Source: Amycolatopsis methanolica 239
GTDB taxonomy: Bacteria > Actinomycetota > Actinomycetes > Mycobacteriales > Pseudonocardiaceae
Assembly (NCBI RefSeq): GCF_000739085.1
Contig: NZ_CP009110.1
Span: 5,394,001 to 5,458,000, forward strand
DNA length: 64,000 nt
Reading direction: 5' to 3'
Shown: in pieces, positions 1 to 7,957 of the stretch
Layout: each line of letters begins with the position of its first letter
Position numbering within the stretch: position 1 is the stretch's first letter
Translations under genes and position numbers: made by a program
The notes under the pieces: model-generated
What the model was told of the DNA's origin: nothing
Databases searched by the model: none
The model's input: only the letters and a program-made list of their open reading frames with translations

Positions 1-1297
1 CGGCGAGGCTGCCCTGGCCGCGCGCGGCGTAGCCGATGACCTGCTCGACCGAGGTGTAGGGCATCAGCGTGGAGACCGGGCCGAAGGCCTCGACCTCGTG
101 CGGCTCGGCGCGGTCGGCGTCGCCCTTGAGCAGCACCGGCGAGATGAACGCGCCGCGCTCGGCGTCGGCGTCGACCACGTCGACCCGCTCCGGGTCACCG
201 AACACGATGCTGGAGGCGTCCTGCAGCGCCTTGAGCGAGCGGCGGACCTCCTCGCGCTGCTCCAGGCTGGCCAGCGCGCCCATGCGGACGCCCTCCGCCG
301 AGGGGTTGCCGATCTTGACCTTCGCCAGGCGCTCGGCGGCGGCCTCGGCCACGTCGTCGAGCAGCTCGGCCGGCACGAACGCGCGGCGGATCGCGGTGCA
401 CTTCTGTCCGGCCTTGACGGTCATCTCGGTGACCAGCTGCTTGACGTAGAGGTCGAACTCGGCCGTGCCGGGCCCCGCGTCCGGGCCGAGGATCGAGCAG
501 TTCAGCGAGTCGGCCTCGGCGTTGAACCGCACAGCCTGGCGCACGATCACCGGGTGCGTGCGCAGCTTCTGCGCGGTCGACGCCGACCCGGTGAACGACA
601 CCAGGTCCTGCTCGGTGAGGTGGTCCAGCAGGTCGCCGGCGCTGCCGGAGATCAGCTGCAGCGTGCCCTCGGGGATCAGACCGGATTCGATGATCAGCTC
701 GACCACGCGCTCGGTCAGGTACGCGGTCTGGCTGGCCGGCTTGACCAGGCTCGGCACGCCGGCGAGGAACGCCGGGGCGAACTTCTCCAGCGGGCCCCAC
801 ACCGGGAAGTTGAAGGCGTTGATCTGCACGGCGACGCCCCGCAGCGGGGTGGCGATGTGCTGGCCGAGGAACGTGCCGCCCTTGCTCAGGGGCTCCACGT
901 TGCCGTCGACGTAGACGGTGTCGTTGGGCAGCTCGCGCTTGCCCTTGCCGGAGTAGGCGAACAGCACACCGATGCCGCCGTCGACGTCGAACTTCGAGTC
1001 GCCGAGCGTGGCGCCGGTCTTCGCGGACAGCTCGTACAGCTCGTCGCGGTGCTCGCGGAGGTGGGAGGCCACGGCTTTGAGCAGCGCGGCCCGCTGGTGG
1101 AAGGTCAGCTCGCGCAGGGCAGGTCCGCCGACGCGGCGGCCGTGGTCGAGCGCGGCGGCCATGTCGATGCCGGCGGAGGAGATCCGTGCGACCTCGGCGC
1201 CGGTGACCGCGTCGTGCAGAGGCACCCCCTCGCCCTCCCCGGTCCGCCAGCCGCCGCTGACGTAGCTGCGCAGCATCCTCGTCGACTGCTGGGCCAT
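1..1297 (-). CDS. paaZ: PaaZ, phenylacetate ring-opening enzyme (3' end outside window)
   Basis: Only the first 432 codons are inside the window. PaaZ hydrolyses the oxepin-CoA ring with a C-terminal MaoC hydratase domain and oxidises the resulting semialdehyde with an N-terminal aldehyde dehydrogenase domain; only the dehydrogenase part is visible. Residues match E. coli PaaZ closely from memory: INAFNFPVWG near 159-168, the general-base Glu261 in FNAEADSLN and the catalytic Cys300 in KAGQKCTAIRR. The ATG at 1297 is preceded by AGCGAGGAACG. It is divergent from the paaG-like gene across a 61-bp gap carrying a palindrome. Whether the hydratase domain is present cannot be seen. Confidence 0.93.
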   Translation of the reverse strand, partial: MAQQSTRMLRSYVSGGWRTGEGEGVPLHDAVTGAEVARISSAGIDMAAALDHGRRVGGPALRELTFHQRAALLKAVASHLREHRDELYELSAKTGATLGDSKFDVDGGIGVLFAYSGKGKRELPNDTVYVDGNVEPLSKGGTFLGQHIATPLRGVAVQINAFNFPVWGPLEKFAPAFLAGVPSLVKPASQTAYLTERVVELIIESGLIPEGTLQLISGSAGDLLDHLTEQDLVSFTGSASTAQKLRTHPVIVRQAVRFNAEADSLNCSILGPDAGPGTAEFDLYVKQLVTEMTVKAGQKCTAIRRAFVPAELLDDVAEAAAERLAKVKIGNPSAEGVRMGALASLEQREEVRRSLKALQDASSIVFGDPERVDVVDADAERGAFISPVLLKGDADRAEPHEVEAFGPVSTLMPYTSVEQVIGYAARGQGSLA

Positions 1298-1315
1298 CGT
1301 TCCTCGCTTCCCCGG

Positions 1316-1340
1316 ATTAACCAACCGAACGTTCAGGAAG
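1316..1340. promoter_or_regulatory. Probable PaaR operator 1 (paaZ/paaG divergent promoter)
   Basis: The sequence ATTAACCAACCGAACGTTCA lies in the middle of the 61-bp gap between two divergent starts. It shares the frame ATTAACCnnCC...CGnTCAG with the site at 2175 and contains the perfect core GAACGTTC. Position and repetition suggest that the TetR regulator encoded at 4006 binds both sites. Confidence 0.6.
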
Positions 1341-1358
1341 TCATGGTAGCGTCTCGAC

Positions 1359-2150
1359 ATGGCCGACGAAAGCACCAGTGACGTTGTTTCCGTTTCCCGC
1401 GAAGGCGCCGTGGCCACCGTGACGATGCTCCGGCCCGCCCTCACCGGCGAACTGAAGACCGAGCTGCGGGACGCGCTGGAGCGGGTGGCGGCCGACGATT
1501 CGGTCCGCGCCGTCGTGCTCACCGGCACCGGCCGGGCGTTCTGCGTGGGCCAGGACCTGGCCGAGCACGCCGACGCGCTGCGCGCCGACCCGGCCACGGC
1601 GTTCGCCACCATCGACGAGCACTACAACCCGATCGTCACCGCGCTGGCGACCATGCCGAAACCGGTGGTCGCGGCCGTCAACGGCACGTGCGTCGGCGCC
1701 GGGCTCGGGTTCGCGCTCGCCTGCGACCTGCGGGTCACCGCGGACACCGCGAAGTTCGGCACCGCGTTCACCGGGATTGGCCTGACCTGCGACTCCGGGC
1801 TCTCCGCCACCCTCGCGCGCGCCGTCGGCGCGGCCAGGGCGAGCGAACTCGTCCTGCTCGGCGAGACCTTCACCGCCACGCAGGCCGCGGAGTGGGGCGT
1901 CGCCGGACGCGTCGTGCCGCCCGACGAGGTGGCCGCGACCGCCGCCGCCCTGGCGGCCCGCCTGGCCGCGGGCCCCACGCGCGCCTACGCGGAGGCCAAG
2001 CGCGCGCTGACCGCGTCCTGGGGCGCACCGCTGCCGGAAGTCCTGCGCCTGGAAGGCGAAGCGCAGGCGCGGCTCGGGCTCACCGACGACCACCGCGGCG
2101 CCGTCGAGGCCTTCCTGAGCAAGTCGAAGCCGGGGTTCCAGGGGTCTTGA
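1359..2150 (+). CDS. paaG: Enoyl-CoA hydratase/isomerase family protein, PaaG-like
   Basis: A 263-residue crotonase-fold protein. In the phenylacetate pathway PaaG isomerises the ring epoxide of 2-(1,2-epoxyphenyl)acetyl-CoA to the oxepin-CoA that PaaZ opens. Supporting motifs are the oxyanion-hole segment GRAFCVGQDL near 59-67, EHYNPIVTALATMPKPVVAA near 87-106, and an acidic residue Asp145 in LTCDSG where E. coli PaaG has its catalytic Asp. The second catalytic Glu of ordinary hydratases is not evident, which favours an isomerase. The neighbours (paaZ, paaI, paaK) support the pathway assignment; PaaF/PaaB-like hydratase remains possible. Confidence 0.82.
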   Translation: MADESTSDVVSVSREGAVATVTMLRPALTGELKTELRDALERVAADDSVRAVVLTGTGRAFCVGQDLAEHADALRADPATAFATIDEHYNPIVTALATMPKPVVAAVNGTCVGAGLGFALACDLRVTADTAKFGTAFTGIGLTCDSGLSATLARAVGAARASELVLLGETFTATQAAEWGVAGRVVPPDEVAATAAALAARLAAGPTRAYAEAKRALTASWGAPLPEVLRLEGEAQARLGLTDDHRGAVEAFLSKSKPGFQGS

Positions 2151-2174
2151 CAGTGCCGAGGCCGGACGCACATT

Positions 2175-2199
2175 ATTAACCGTCCATTCGGTCAGTAAC
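2175..2199. promoter_or_regulatory. Probable PaaR operator 2 (upstream of paaI)
   Basis: ATTAACCGTCCATTCGGTCA contains the dyad ACCG-N6-CGGT and matches the operator at 1316 in its fixed positions. From memory it is close to the palindrome described for PaaR of Corynebacterium glutamicum. It sits 20 bp before the GTG of paaI, so paaI-paaK probably have their own regulated promoter. Confidence 0.68.
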
Positions 2200-2218
2200 G
2201 ACGGAAGGCAGTGCTGCC

Positions 2219-2623
2219 GTGTCCCAAGCCGCGCAGGCGATGTTCGCCGACGACGTCGCGTCGAAGTCGCTCGGCATCGAACTCGTCGAAGCCGACGGTG
2301 GCCGGGCGGTCGCCCGCATGACGGTCACCGAGCAGATGGTGAACGGGCACGCGATCGCCCACGGCGGGTACATCTTCCTGCTGGCCGACACGACGTTCGC
2401 CTGCGCGTGCAACAGCCACGGCCCGGTGACGGTCGCGGCGGGCGCCGAGATCTCGTTCGTCGCCAGCGCCCGCCTCGGCGACCACCTGGTCGCCACGGCC
2501 GAGGAACGCACGCGCTACGGGCGCAACGGCATCTACGACGTCACGGTGCACCGCGAGACCGACGCCGGGCGCGTAGTGATCGCCGAATTCCGCGGCCGCA
2601 GCCGCACGATCGGGAAGAACTGA
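2219..2623 (+). CDS. paaI: PaaI hydroxyphenylacetyl-CoA thioesterase
   Basis: A 134-residue hotdog-fold thioesterase that releases CoA from dead-end phenylacetate intermediates. The PaaI signature is clear: NGHAIAHGGYIFLLADTTFA near residues 42-61, followed by ACNSHGP, with the conserved HGG and the acidic residue of the active helix. The GTG start follows GGAAGG at a suitable distance. The gene ends 13 bp before paaK, so the two are probably co-transcribed behind the operator at 2175. Confidence 0.93.
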   Translation: MSQAAQAMFADDVASKSLGIELVEADGGRAVARMTVTEQMVNGHAIAHGGYIFLLADTTFACACNSHGPVTVAAGAEISFVASARLGDHLVATAEERTRYGRNGIYDVTVHRETDAGRVVIAEFRGRSRTIGKN

Positions 2624-2636
2624 GGAGCCGGTCCCC

Positions 2637-3983
2637 ATGACGACCATGCACAGCGACGTGCCCCACGCGAAGCGCCTCGGCACCGCGCCCGCGCCGGACG
2701 ACCTGACGGCCGCCGAGCGGATGAGCGTCGACGAGCTGCGTGCCACCCAGCTGGAACGTCTGCAGTGGACACTGCGGCACGCGTACGAGAACGTGCCATT
2801 CTACCGCCGCAAGTTCGACGAGGCCGGGGTGCACCCGGACGACTGCCGCGAGCTGTCGGACCTGGCGAAGTTCCCCTGCACCACCAAGCACGACCTGCGG
2901 GACAACTACCCGTTCGGCATGTTCGCCGTGCCACAGGAGCAGGTACGCCGCATCCACGCCTCCAGTGGCACCACCGGTAAGCCGACCGTGGTCGGCTACA
3001 CCGAACAGGACATCGACACGTGGGCGACGGTGATGGCCCGCTCGATCTACGCGGCGGGCGGGCGGCCGGGGCACAAGGTGCACGTGGCCTACGGCTATGG
3101 CTTGTTCACCGGCGGGCTCGGCGCGCACTACGGCGTGGAGAAGCTGGGCTGCACCGCGATCCCCGCGTCCGGCGGCATGACCGCCCGGCAGGTGCAGATC
3201 ATCACCGACTTCCGGCCCGAGGTCATCATGGTGACCCCGTCGTACATGCTGACGCTGCTGGACGAGTTCGAGCGCCAGGGCCTCGACCCGGCGAAGTCCT
3301 CGCTGCGGGTGGGCATCTTCGGCGCGGAACCGTGGACCGAGCAGATGCGGCGCGAGATCGAGCAGCGGATGGACCTCCACGCCGTGGACATCTACGGCCT
3401 GTCCGAGGTGATGGGGCCGGGTGTCGCGCAGGAGTGCGTGGAAACCAAGGACGGCCTGCACATCTGGGAGGACCACTTCTACCCCGAGGTGGTCGACCCG
3501 GTCGACGGGAACGTGCTGGCCGAGGGTGAGACGGGTGAGCTGTTGTTCACCTCGCTCACCAAGCAGGCCATGCCGGTCATCCGCTACCGCACGCGGGACC
3601 TGACCGCGCTGCGCCCCGGCACCGCGCGGCCGGCGTTCCGGCGCATGGACAAGGTCACCGGCCGCAGCGACGACATGATCATCCTGCGCGGGGTCAACGT
3701 GTTCCCGACGCAGATCGAGGAGATCGTGCTCGCCACCGAGGGCCTGGCGCCGCACTTCCAGCTGAAGCTGACCAAAAAGGACCGGATGGACCACCTCACG
3801 GTGCTGGTGGAGGTCCGGCACGACACCGCGGCCGAGCGCCGTTCCGGCGCCGCCGCGGAGATCGCCGCGCGGATCAAGGACGGCGTCGGGATCAGCGTCG
3901 GTGTGGAGGTGCTCGATCCGGACACGCTGGAACGGTCGATGGGCAAGCTGCGCCGCGTGATCGACCAGCGCCCGCCGGCCTGA
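2637..3983 (+). CDS. paaK: Phenylacetate-CoA ligase
   Basis: A 448-residue AMP-forming acyl-CoA ligase that activates phenylacetate to phenylacetyl-CoA, the first step of the aerobic hybrid pathway. The P-loop SSGTTGKPTVVG is at residues 109-120. Later motifs include YGLSEVMGPG and, near the C-terminal hinge, TGRSDDMIILRGVNVFPTQI, both typical of PaaK. Length is normal for the family. GAGGAG precedes the ATG. It follows paaI by 13 bp and is followed 22 bp later by the TetR gene. Confidence 0.95.
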   Translation: MTTMHSDVPHAKRLGTAPAPDDLTAAERMSVDELRATQLERLQWTLRHAYENVPFYRRKFDEAGVHPDDCRELSDLAKFPCTTKHDLRDNYPFGMFAVPQEQVRRIHASSGTTGKPTVVGYTEQDIDTWATVMARSIYAAGGRPGHKVHVAYGYGLFTGGLGAHYGVEKLGCTAIPASGGMTARQVQIITDFRPEVIMVTPSYMLTLLDEFERQGLDPAKSSLRVGIFGAEPWTEQMRREIEQRMDLHAVDIYGLSEVMGPGVAQECVETKDGLHIWEDHFYPEVVDPVDGNVLAEGETGELLFTSLTKQAMPVIRYRTRDLTALRPGTARPAFRRMDKVTGRSDDMIILRGVNVFPTQIEEIVLATEGLAPHFQLKLTKKDRMDHLTVLVEVRHDTAAERRSGAAAEIAARIKDGVGISVGVEVLDPDTLERSMGKLRRVIDQRPPA

Positions 3984-4005
3984 GACCGCTTGGGATACTG
4001 GGGTC

Positions 4006-4620
4006 ATGACGACCGCACCTCCGGCCCGGCCCGCCCGGCGTGGCAGGCCGGGCTACGACCTGGAGTCCCTGCTCGCGGTCGCGGTCAAGCTGTTCAACGA
4101 GCGCGGCTACGACGGCACCAGCATGGAGGACCTGTCGCGCAAGCTCGGCATCACCAAGTCCGCCATCTACCACCACGTGCCGAGCAAGCAGGAGTTGTTG
4201 CGGCTGGCGGTGAACCGGGCGCTGGACGGGCTGTTCGAGATCGTGGCCGAGCTGGAATCGGTCGACGGGCGCGCGGTGGACCGGCTGGAGTACCTGGTGC
4301 GCGGCAGTGTCCGGGTGCTGGTCGACCGGCTGCCGTTCGTGACGCTGCTGCTGCGGGTGCGCGGCAACACGAAGGTGGAGCGGGACGCGCTGGCCCGTCG
4401 TCGTGAGTTCGACCACATCGTGTCCGAACTGGTCACCAAGGCCGTCGACGAGGGCGACCTGCGGCCGGACATCGACCCGCCGACCGCGGCGCGCCTGTTG
4501 TTCGGCATGGTCAACTCGCTGATCGAGTGGTACCGGCCGCGCGGCGGGCAGAGCGGCGACGAGCTGGCGGAGACGGTGGCCGCGGTGGCCTTCGACGGGC
4601 TGCGGGTGCGGTCCGCTTAG
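4006..4620 (+). CDS. paaR: TetR family regulator, probable PaaR
   Basis: A 204-residue TetR protein. The N-terminal helix-turn-helix region reads LFNERGYDGTSMEDLSRKLG then ITKSAIYHHVPSKQELL (about residues 29-65). It begins 22 bp after paaK, so it should be co-transcribed with it. In actinobacteria PaaR-type TetR proteins repress paa genes and are released by phenylacetyl-CoA; I infer the same here because two matching palindromes lie at 1316 and 2175. The ligand-binding half gives no independent specificity clue. Confidence 0.8.
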   Translation: MTTAPPARPARRGRPGYDLESLLAVAVKLFNERGYDGTSMEDLSRKLGITKSAIYHHVPSKQELLRLAVNRALDGLFEIVAELESVDGRAVDRLEYLVRGSVRVLVDRLPFVTLLLRVRGNTKVERDALARRREFDHIVSELVTKAVDEGDLRPDIDPPTAARLLFGMVNSLIEWYRPRGGQSGDELAETVAAVAFDGLRVRSA

Positions 4621-4696
4621 GACTCGTTTGCCGGGTTTCCCGGGTGAACGGTCTCACACCGGGAATGCCCCGGCCGTGCGTGGTGTCCGCACTGTC

Positions 4697-5896
4697 ATGC
4701 CGGAAATCCGCAACCTGCGGCTGATCATGGTGGTGCTCGCGTTCTCGTGCGGCGCCACGGTGGCCAACCTGTACTACGCGCAGCCCCTGCTGGCCGAGAT
4801 CGCGACCGCGTTCGGCGTGAGCCAGGGCAGCGCCGCGCTGGTGGTGACGTTGACGCAGCTGGGTTACGCGGCCGGGCTCGCGTTGCTGATGCCGCTGGGC
4901 GACCTGGTGGAGAACCGGGCGCTGGCGTCGCGCACGCTGGTGTTCACCGCGCTGGCGCTGGTGGTCGCGGCCGTGGCGCCGGTGTTCGGGGTGTTCCTGG
5001 CGGCGTCGGTGCTGATCGGGGTGACGTCGGTGGTGGCGCAGATCCTCATCCCGTTCGCCGCGCACCTCGCGCCGGAGGAGCAGCGCGGCCGGTTCGTCGG
5101 CACGGTCATGACCGGTCTGCTGCTGGGGATCCTGCTGGCGCGGACGTTGTCCAGCCTGGTCGCCGGTGCGTTCGGGTGGCGGACGATCTACTTCGTGTCG
5201 GCGGTGCTGATGCTGGTGGTGGCGGTCGCGGCGCGCCGGATGCTGCCTCACCGCCGTCCGACGCACGACGAGGGTTATGCCCGGTTGATGAGGTCGATCC
5301 TCACGCTGGCCCGGGAGGAACCCGCGTTGCGGCGGCGTGCGGTGTGCCAGGCGTTGATGTTCGGGGCGTTCTCGGCGTTCTGGACGTCGGTGGCGTTCGA
5401 ACTGGTCGGGCGGCACGGGCTCACGCAGACCGAGGTGGGGGTGTTCGCGCTGGTGGGCGCGGCCGGCGCCGCGGCCGCCCCGTTGGCAGGGCGCCTGGGC
5501 GACCGCGGGCACGGCGGGATCGGCAGCGGAATCGCACTGGCCCTGGCCGCGGTCGCGATGGTTGTGGCGTGGCTGGGCGCGGGATCGGTGGTGGTGCTGG
5601 CGCTGGCCGGCGTGGTGCTCGACCTCGCGGTGCAGGGCCACCAGGTCCTGTCGCAGCGGGAGATCTACGGCCTGCGGGCGGACGCGCGGGCCCGCATCAA
5701 CACGGTGTTCATGACGACGATCTTCGTGGGCGGCGCGGTAGCGTCGGCGGTTGCGGGAAGCTTCTACGACGTGTTCGGCTGGGCCGGGCCAACCCTGTTC
5801 GGTGCGGCGCTGCCGCTGATCGGACTGGCCGTTTGGGCAACAGCGACAACGCGCCAAGCAACAAAAGAGAAGCTGGGTGGTCATCCCGTCGCCTGA
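4697..5896 (+). CDS. MFS transporter (drug efflux type)
   Basis: A 399-residue, 12-helix major facilitator protein. It opens with NLRLIMVVLAFSCGATVANL then YYAQPLLAEIATAFGVS, the hallmark of the YnfM/YgaY-like efflux group. The ATG at 4697 is chosen because the upstream in-frame codons show no transporter-like sequence and the first helix begins eight residues later. Its substrate cannot be read from sequence. The last codons lie inside one arm of a long inverted repeat (5872-5893), so the natural C-terminus may have been altered by that repeat. Confidence 0.85.
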   Translation: MPEIRNLRLIMVVLAFSCGATVANLYYAQPLLAEIATAFGVSQGSAALVVTLTQLGYAAGLALLMPLGDLVENRALASRTLVFTALALVVAAVAPVFGVFLAASVLIGVTSVVAQILIPFAAHLAPEEQRGRFVGTVMTGLLLGILLARTLSSLVAGAFGWRTIYFVSAVLMLVVAVAARRMLPHRRPTHDEGYARLMRSILTLAREEPALRRRAVCQALMFGAFSAFWTSVAFELVGRHGLTQTEVGVFALVGAAGAAAAPLAGRLGDRGHGGIGSGIALALAAVAMVVAWLGAGSVVVLALAGVVLDLAVQGHQVLSQREIYGLRADARARINTVFMTTIFVGGAVASAVAGSFYDVFGWAGPTLFGAALPLIGLAVWATATTRQATKEKLGGHPVA

Positions 5897-5945
5897 CACC
5901 GGCGTGATATGCACACACCGGAAGGCGACGGGATGACCACCCAGC
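5872..5945. repeat. Long perfect inverted repeat at the MFS gene end
   Basis: Arms at 5872-5893 and 5924-5945 are perfect 22-nt reverse complements, extended by one more pair (5894/5923), with a loop of about 28 nt. The left arm encodes the last codons of the transporter and its stop lies just after it. There is no T-run. It could be a terminator or the footprint of a small palindromic element. A third partial match (TGGTCATCCC) occurs near 5980. Confidence 0.8.
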
Positions 5946-6292
5946 CACCCACTCGAGGTGAGATAACAACGGTCCCGTGGTCATCCCGGAGCCTGCCCGT
6001 GCGGCGAGGACTCTTGTGATCTTTTTCCTGCGCTTCGCGCAGGATGGCAACTCACGGCGCCGAAAGGTCACCTTCGACCACCCCCCGCCCCCGATGCCTG
6101 ATTGTGTTTCAGTCGCCGATCAAAGATCGGCTGCGGATCGGGGGCGGGGGAGGTCTGGTTGGGGTAGTCGGCTTTTTGCGTTGCCGGGTCGCCGGTTGCG
6201 TTTGTCTTGAGTTTTCCCGGTCCGGTCCCGGTTCTGGGTCATCTGTGCTTCACTTCCCGTGACCGATCGGGCACGAGGAAGGACTTTCTGGG
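5946..6292. other. Intergenic region with several hairpins
   Basis: No credible gene in 347 bp. Besides the nested palindrome at 6082-6150 it holds a 7-bp hairpin at 6027-6043 (CCTGCGC/GCGCAGG, 3-nt loop) with five Ts on its 5' side. The last 140 bp are relatively T-rich for this genome and should contain the promoter of the YbjN-like/rtcB unit; I cannot pick a confident -35/-10 pair. Confidence 0.6.
6082..6150. repeat. Nested inverted repeats upstream of the YbjN-like/rtcB unit
   Basis: A perfect 14-bp pair (CCCCCGCCCCCGAT at 6082-6095, its complement at 6137-6150) encloses a perfect 7-bp hairpin GCCGATC-AAA-GATCGGC at 6115-6131. The RNA could form a three-way or cruciform-like structure about 140 nt before the next start codon. 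It may be a terminator of the upstream unit or a leader element for the RNA-ligase unit. Confidence 0.7.
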
Positions 6293-6700
6293 GTGACGAG
6301 CTGGCGCGATCTCGCGACGTTCATCCGGCAGCAGTACAAGGTGGTTCGGGATGAACCGGACGAACTGCGCATCCGGATCCGCTTCCAGTCCGATCCCGAG
6401 GAGGAGGAACGCACGCAGATCGTCGTGATCGCGCGGGAGGTTCTCGACCGGCGGGACGAGTGGATCCAGATCGCGACCCCGTTCGCCCGCGTGGACGAGG
6501 TGGACGTCGTCGGGGTGCTGGCCGAGGTCGGGCACACCACCGTTGTCGGCGGGGTGGTCGTCATGGGCGAGTACCTGGTGCTCCGGCACTCCCTCCCGCT
6601 GGCCAACCTCGACATCAACGAGTTCGTCGACCCGCTCGCCCTGGTCACCAGCTCCGCCGAGCTGCTCGAAGAACAGCTCACCGGGCGCGACGACTACTGA
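6293..6700 (+). CDS. Small YbjN/CesT-like protein next to RtcB
   Basis: A 135-residue acidic protein with no signal peptide. The pattern of alternating strands, ending in helix segments such as LPLANLDINEFVDPLALVTS, resembles the YbjN/type III secretion chaperone fold. I recognise this only by pattern, not by a catalytic motif. The GTG at 6293 is preceded by GAGGAAGGA. It lies 66 bp upstream of rtcB on the same strand, so a shared transcript is likely. It is not archease, the usual RtcB partner, because the archease metal-site motifs are absent. Confidence 0.6.
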   Translation: MTSWRDLATFIRQQYKVVRDEPDELRIRIRFQSDPEEEERTQIVVIAREVLDRRDEWIQIATPFARVDEVDVVGVLAEVGHTTVVGGVVVMGEYLVLRHSLPLANLDINEFVDPLALVTSSAELLEEQLTGRDDY

Positions 6701-6766
6701 AATCCGGTTGCTCCGGACCGATCCGCGGGTAACCCTGTGGATCCACCTGAGCGAAAGGATCTTCGG

Positions 6767-7957
6767 ATGTTCACCGCCGTCGAGGGCGCCCGCGTGCCGA
6801 TCCGCATGTGGGCCGACCCGGCGACCGTCGAGGACGCAGCGATGCGTCAGCTGCACAACGTCGCCAACCTGCCGTGGGTGCACGGTCTGGCCGTCATGCC
6901 GGACGTGCACTACGGCAAGGGCGCGACAGTCGGCAGCGTGATCGCGATGCGCGACGCGGTCTCCCCCGCCGCGGTGGGTGTGGACATCGGCTGCGGCATG
7001 AGCGCGGTCCGCACCTCGCTGACCGCCGGCGACCTGCCCGACGACCTCGGCAAGCTGCGCCGGCGCATCGAGGACGCCGTCCCGGTCGGCTTCGCCATGC
7101 ACCGCACCCCGGTCAACCCCGCCCGCGTGCCCGGCACCGGCGGGTGGAACGAGTTCTGGTCCGCGTTCGGGCAGCTGCACGACGGCGTCCAGAACCTCCG
7201 CGACCGGGCGCGGGCGCAGATCGGCAGCCTCGGCGGTGGCAACCACTTCATCGAGGTGTGCCTCGAACAGGGTGGCCCGGACGCCGGCCGCGTGTGGCTG
7301 ATGCTGCACTCCGGCTCCCGCGGCATCGGCAACGAACTCGCCAAGCGACACATCGACGTGGCCCGCAAGCTGCCGCACAACGCGGACCTGCCGGACCGCG
7401 ACCTGGCGGTGTTCGTGGCGGGCACCCCAGAGATGGCGGCCTACCGGCGCGACCTGTTCTGGGCGCAGGACTACGCGGCCCGCAACCGGGCCACGATGGT
7501 CGCGCTCGTGCAGCAGGCCGTCATCGACACGGTGCCGGGCGTGCGGTTCGACGAGCCGATCTCGTGCCACCACAACTACGTCGCCGAAGAGACCTACGAC
7601 GGCGTGGACGTGCTGGTCACCCGCAAGGGCGCGATCCGCGCGGGCTCCGGCGACCTCGGGATCATCCCGGGCAGCATGGGCACCGGCTCCTACATCGTCC
7701 GCGGCCTCGGCAACGAGACCTCGTTCCACTCGGCGTCGCATGGAGCCGGGCGGCGCATGTCGCGCACCAAGGCGCGCAAGACGTTCACCGCCGCGGACCT
7801 CGCCGCCCAGACCGACGGCGTGGAGTGCCGCAAGGACGAGGGCGTCGTCGACGAGATCCCGGCCGCCTACAAGGACATCGACTCGGTGATCAAGGCGCAG
7901 GCCGACCTCGTCGAAGTGGTCGCGCACCTCAAGCAGGTGGTGTGCGTCAAGGGGTAG
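6767..7957 (+). CDS. rtcB: RtcB RNA-splicing/repair ligase
   Basis: A 396-residue RtcB ligase, which joins RNA 2',3'-cyclic phosphate and 5'-OH ends using GTP and manganese. All signature segments are present: GVDIGCGM at 71-78 (metal ligands), GGGNHFIEV at 156-164, HSGSRGIGNE at 181-190, CHHNYV at 267-272, PGSMGTGSY at 301-309, and SHGAGR with His325 in the place of the guanylylated histidine. The ATG at 6767 is preferred over an upstream GTG because GAAAGGA lies 9 nt before it. Its end overlaps the convergent Lrp gene by 11 bp. Confidence 0.95.
   Translation: MFTAVEGARVPIRMWADPATVEDAAMRQLHNVANLPWVHGLAVMPDVHYGKGATVGSVIAMRDAVSPAAVGVDIGCGMSAVRTSLTAGDLPDDLGKLRRRIEDAVPVGFAMHRTPVNPARVPGTGGWNEFWSAFGQLHDGVQNLRDRARAQIGSLGGGNHFIEVCLEQGGPDAGRVWLMLHSGSRGIGNELAKRHIDVARKLPHNADLPDRDLAVFVAGTPEMAAYRRDLFWAQDYAARNRATMVALVQQAVIDTVPGVRFDEPISCHHNYVAEETYDGVDVLVTRKGAIRAGSGDLGIIPGSMGTGSYIVRGLGNETSFHSASHGAGRRMSRTKARKTFTAADLAAQTDGVECRKDEGVVDEIPAAYKDIDSVIKAQADLVEVVAHLKQVVCVKG

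Noticed and set aside
98-1381. Long plus-strand ORF opposite paaZ
   Set aside because: It is the antisense shadow of the strongly conserved aldehyde dehydrogenase frame; its protein is His/Val/Leu-rich without any motif.
6022-6043. Hairpin with five Ts as an intrinsic terminator
   Set aside because: The T-run precedes the stem on the plus strand and gives A on the minus strand, so it is not a U-tract in either direction.
6293-6700. Archease as the identity of the rtcB-linked small protein
   Set aside because: The archease pattern (HTADI and acidic metal site) is absent.
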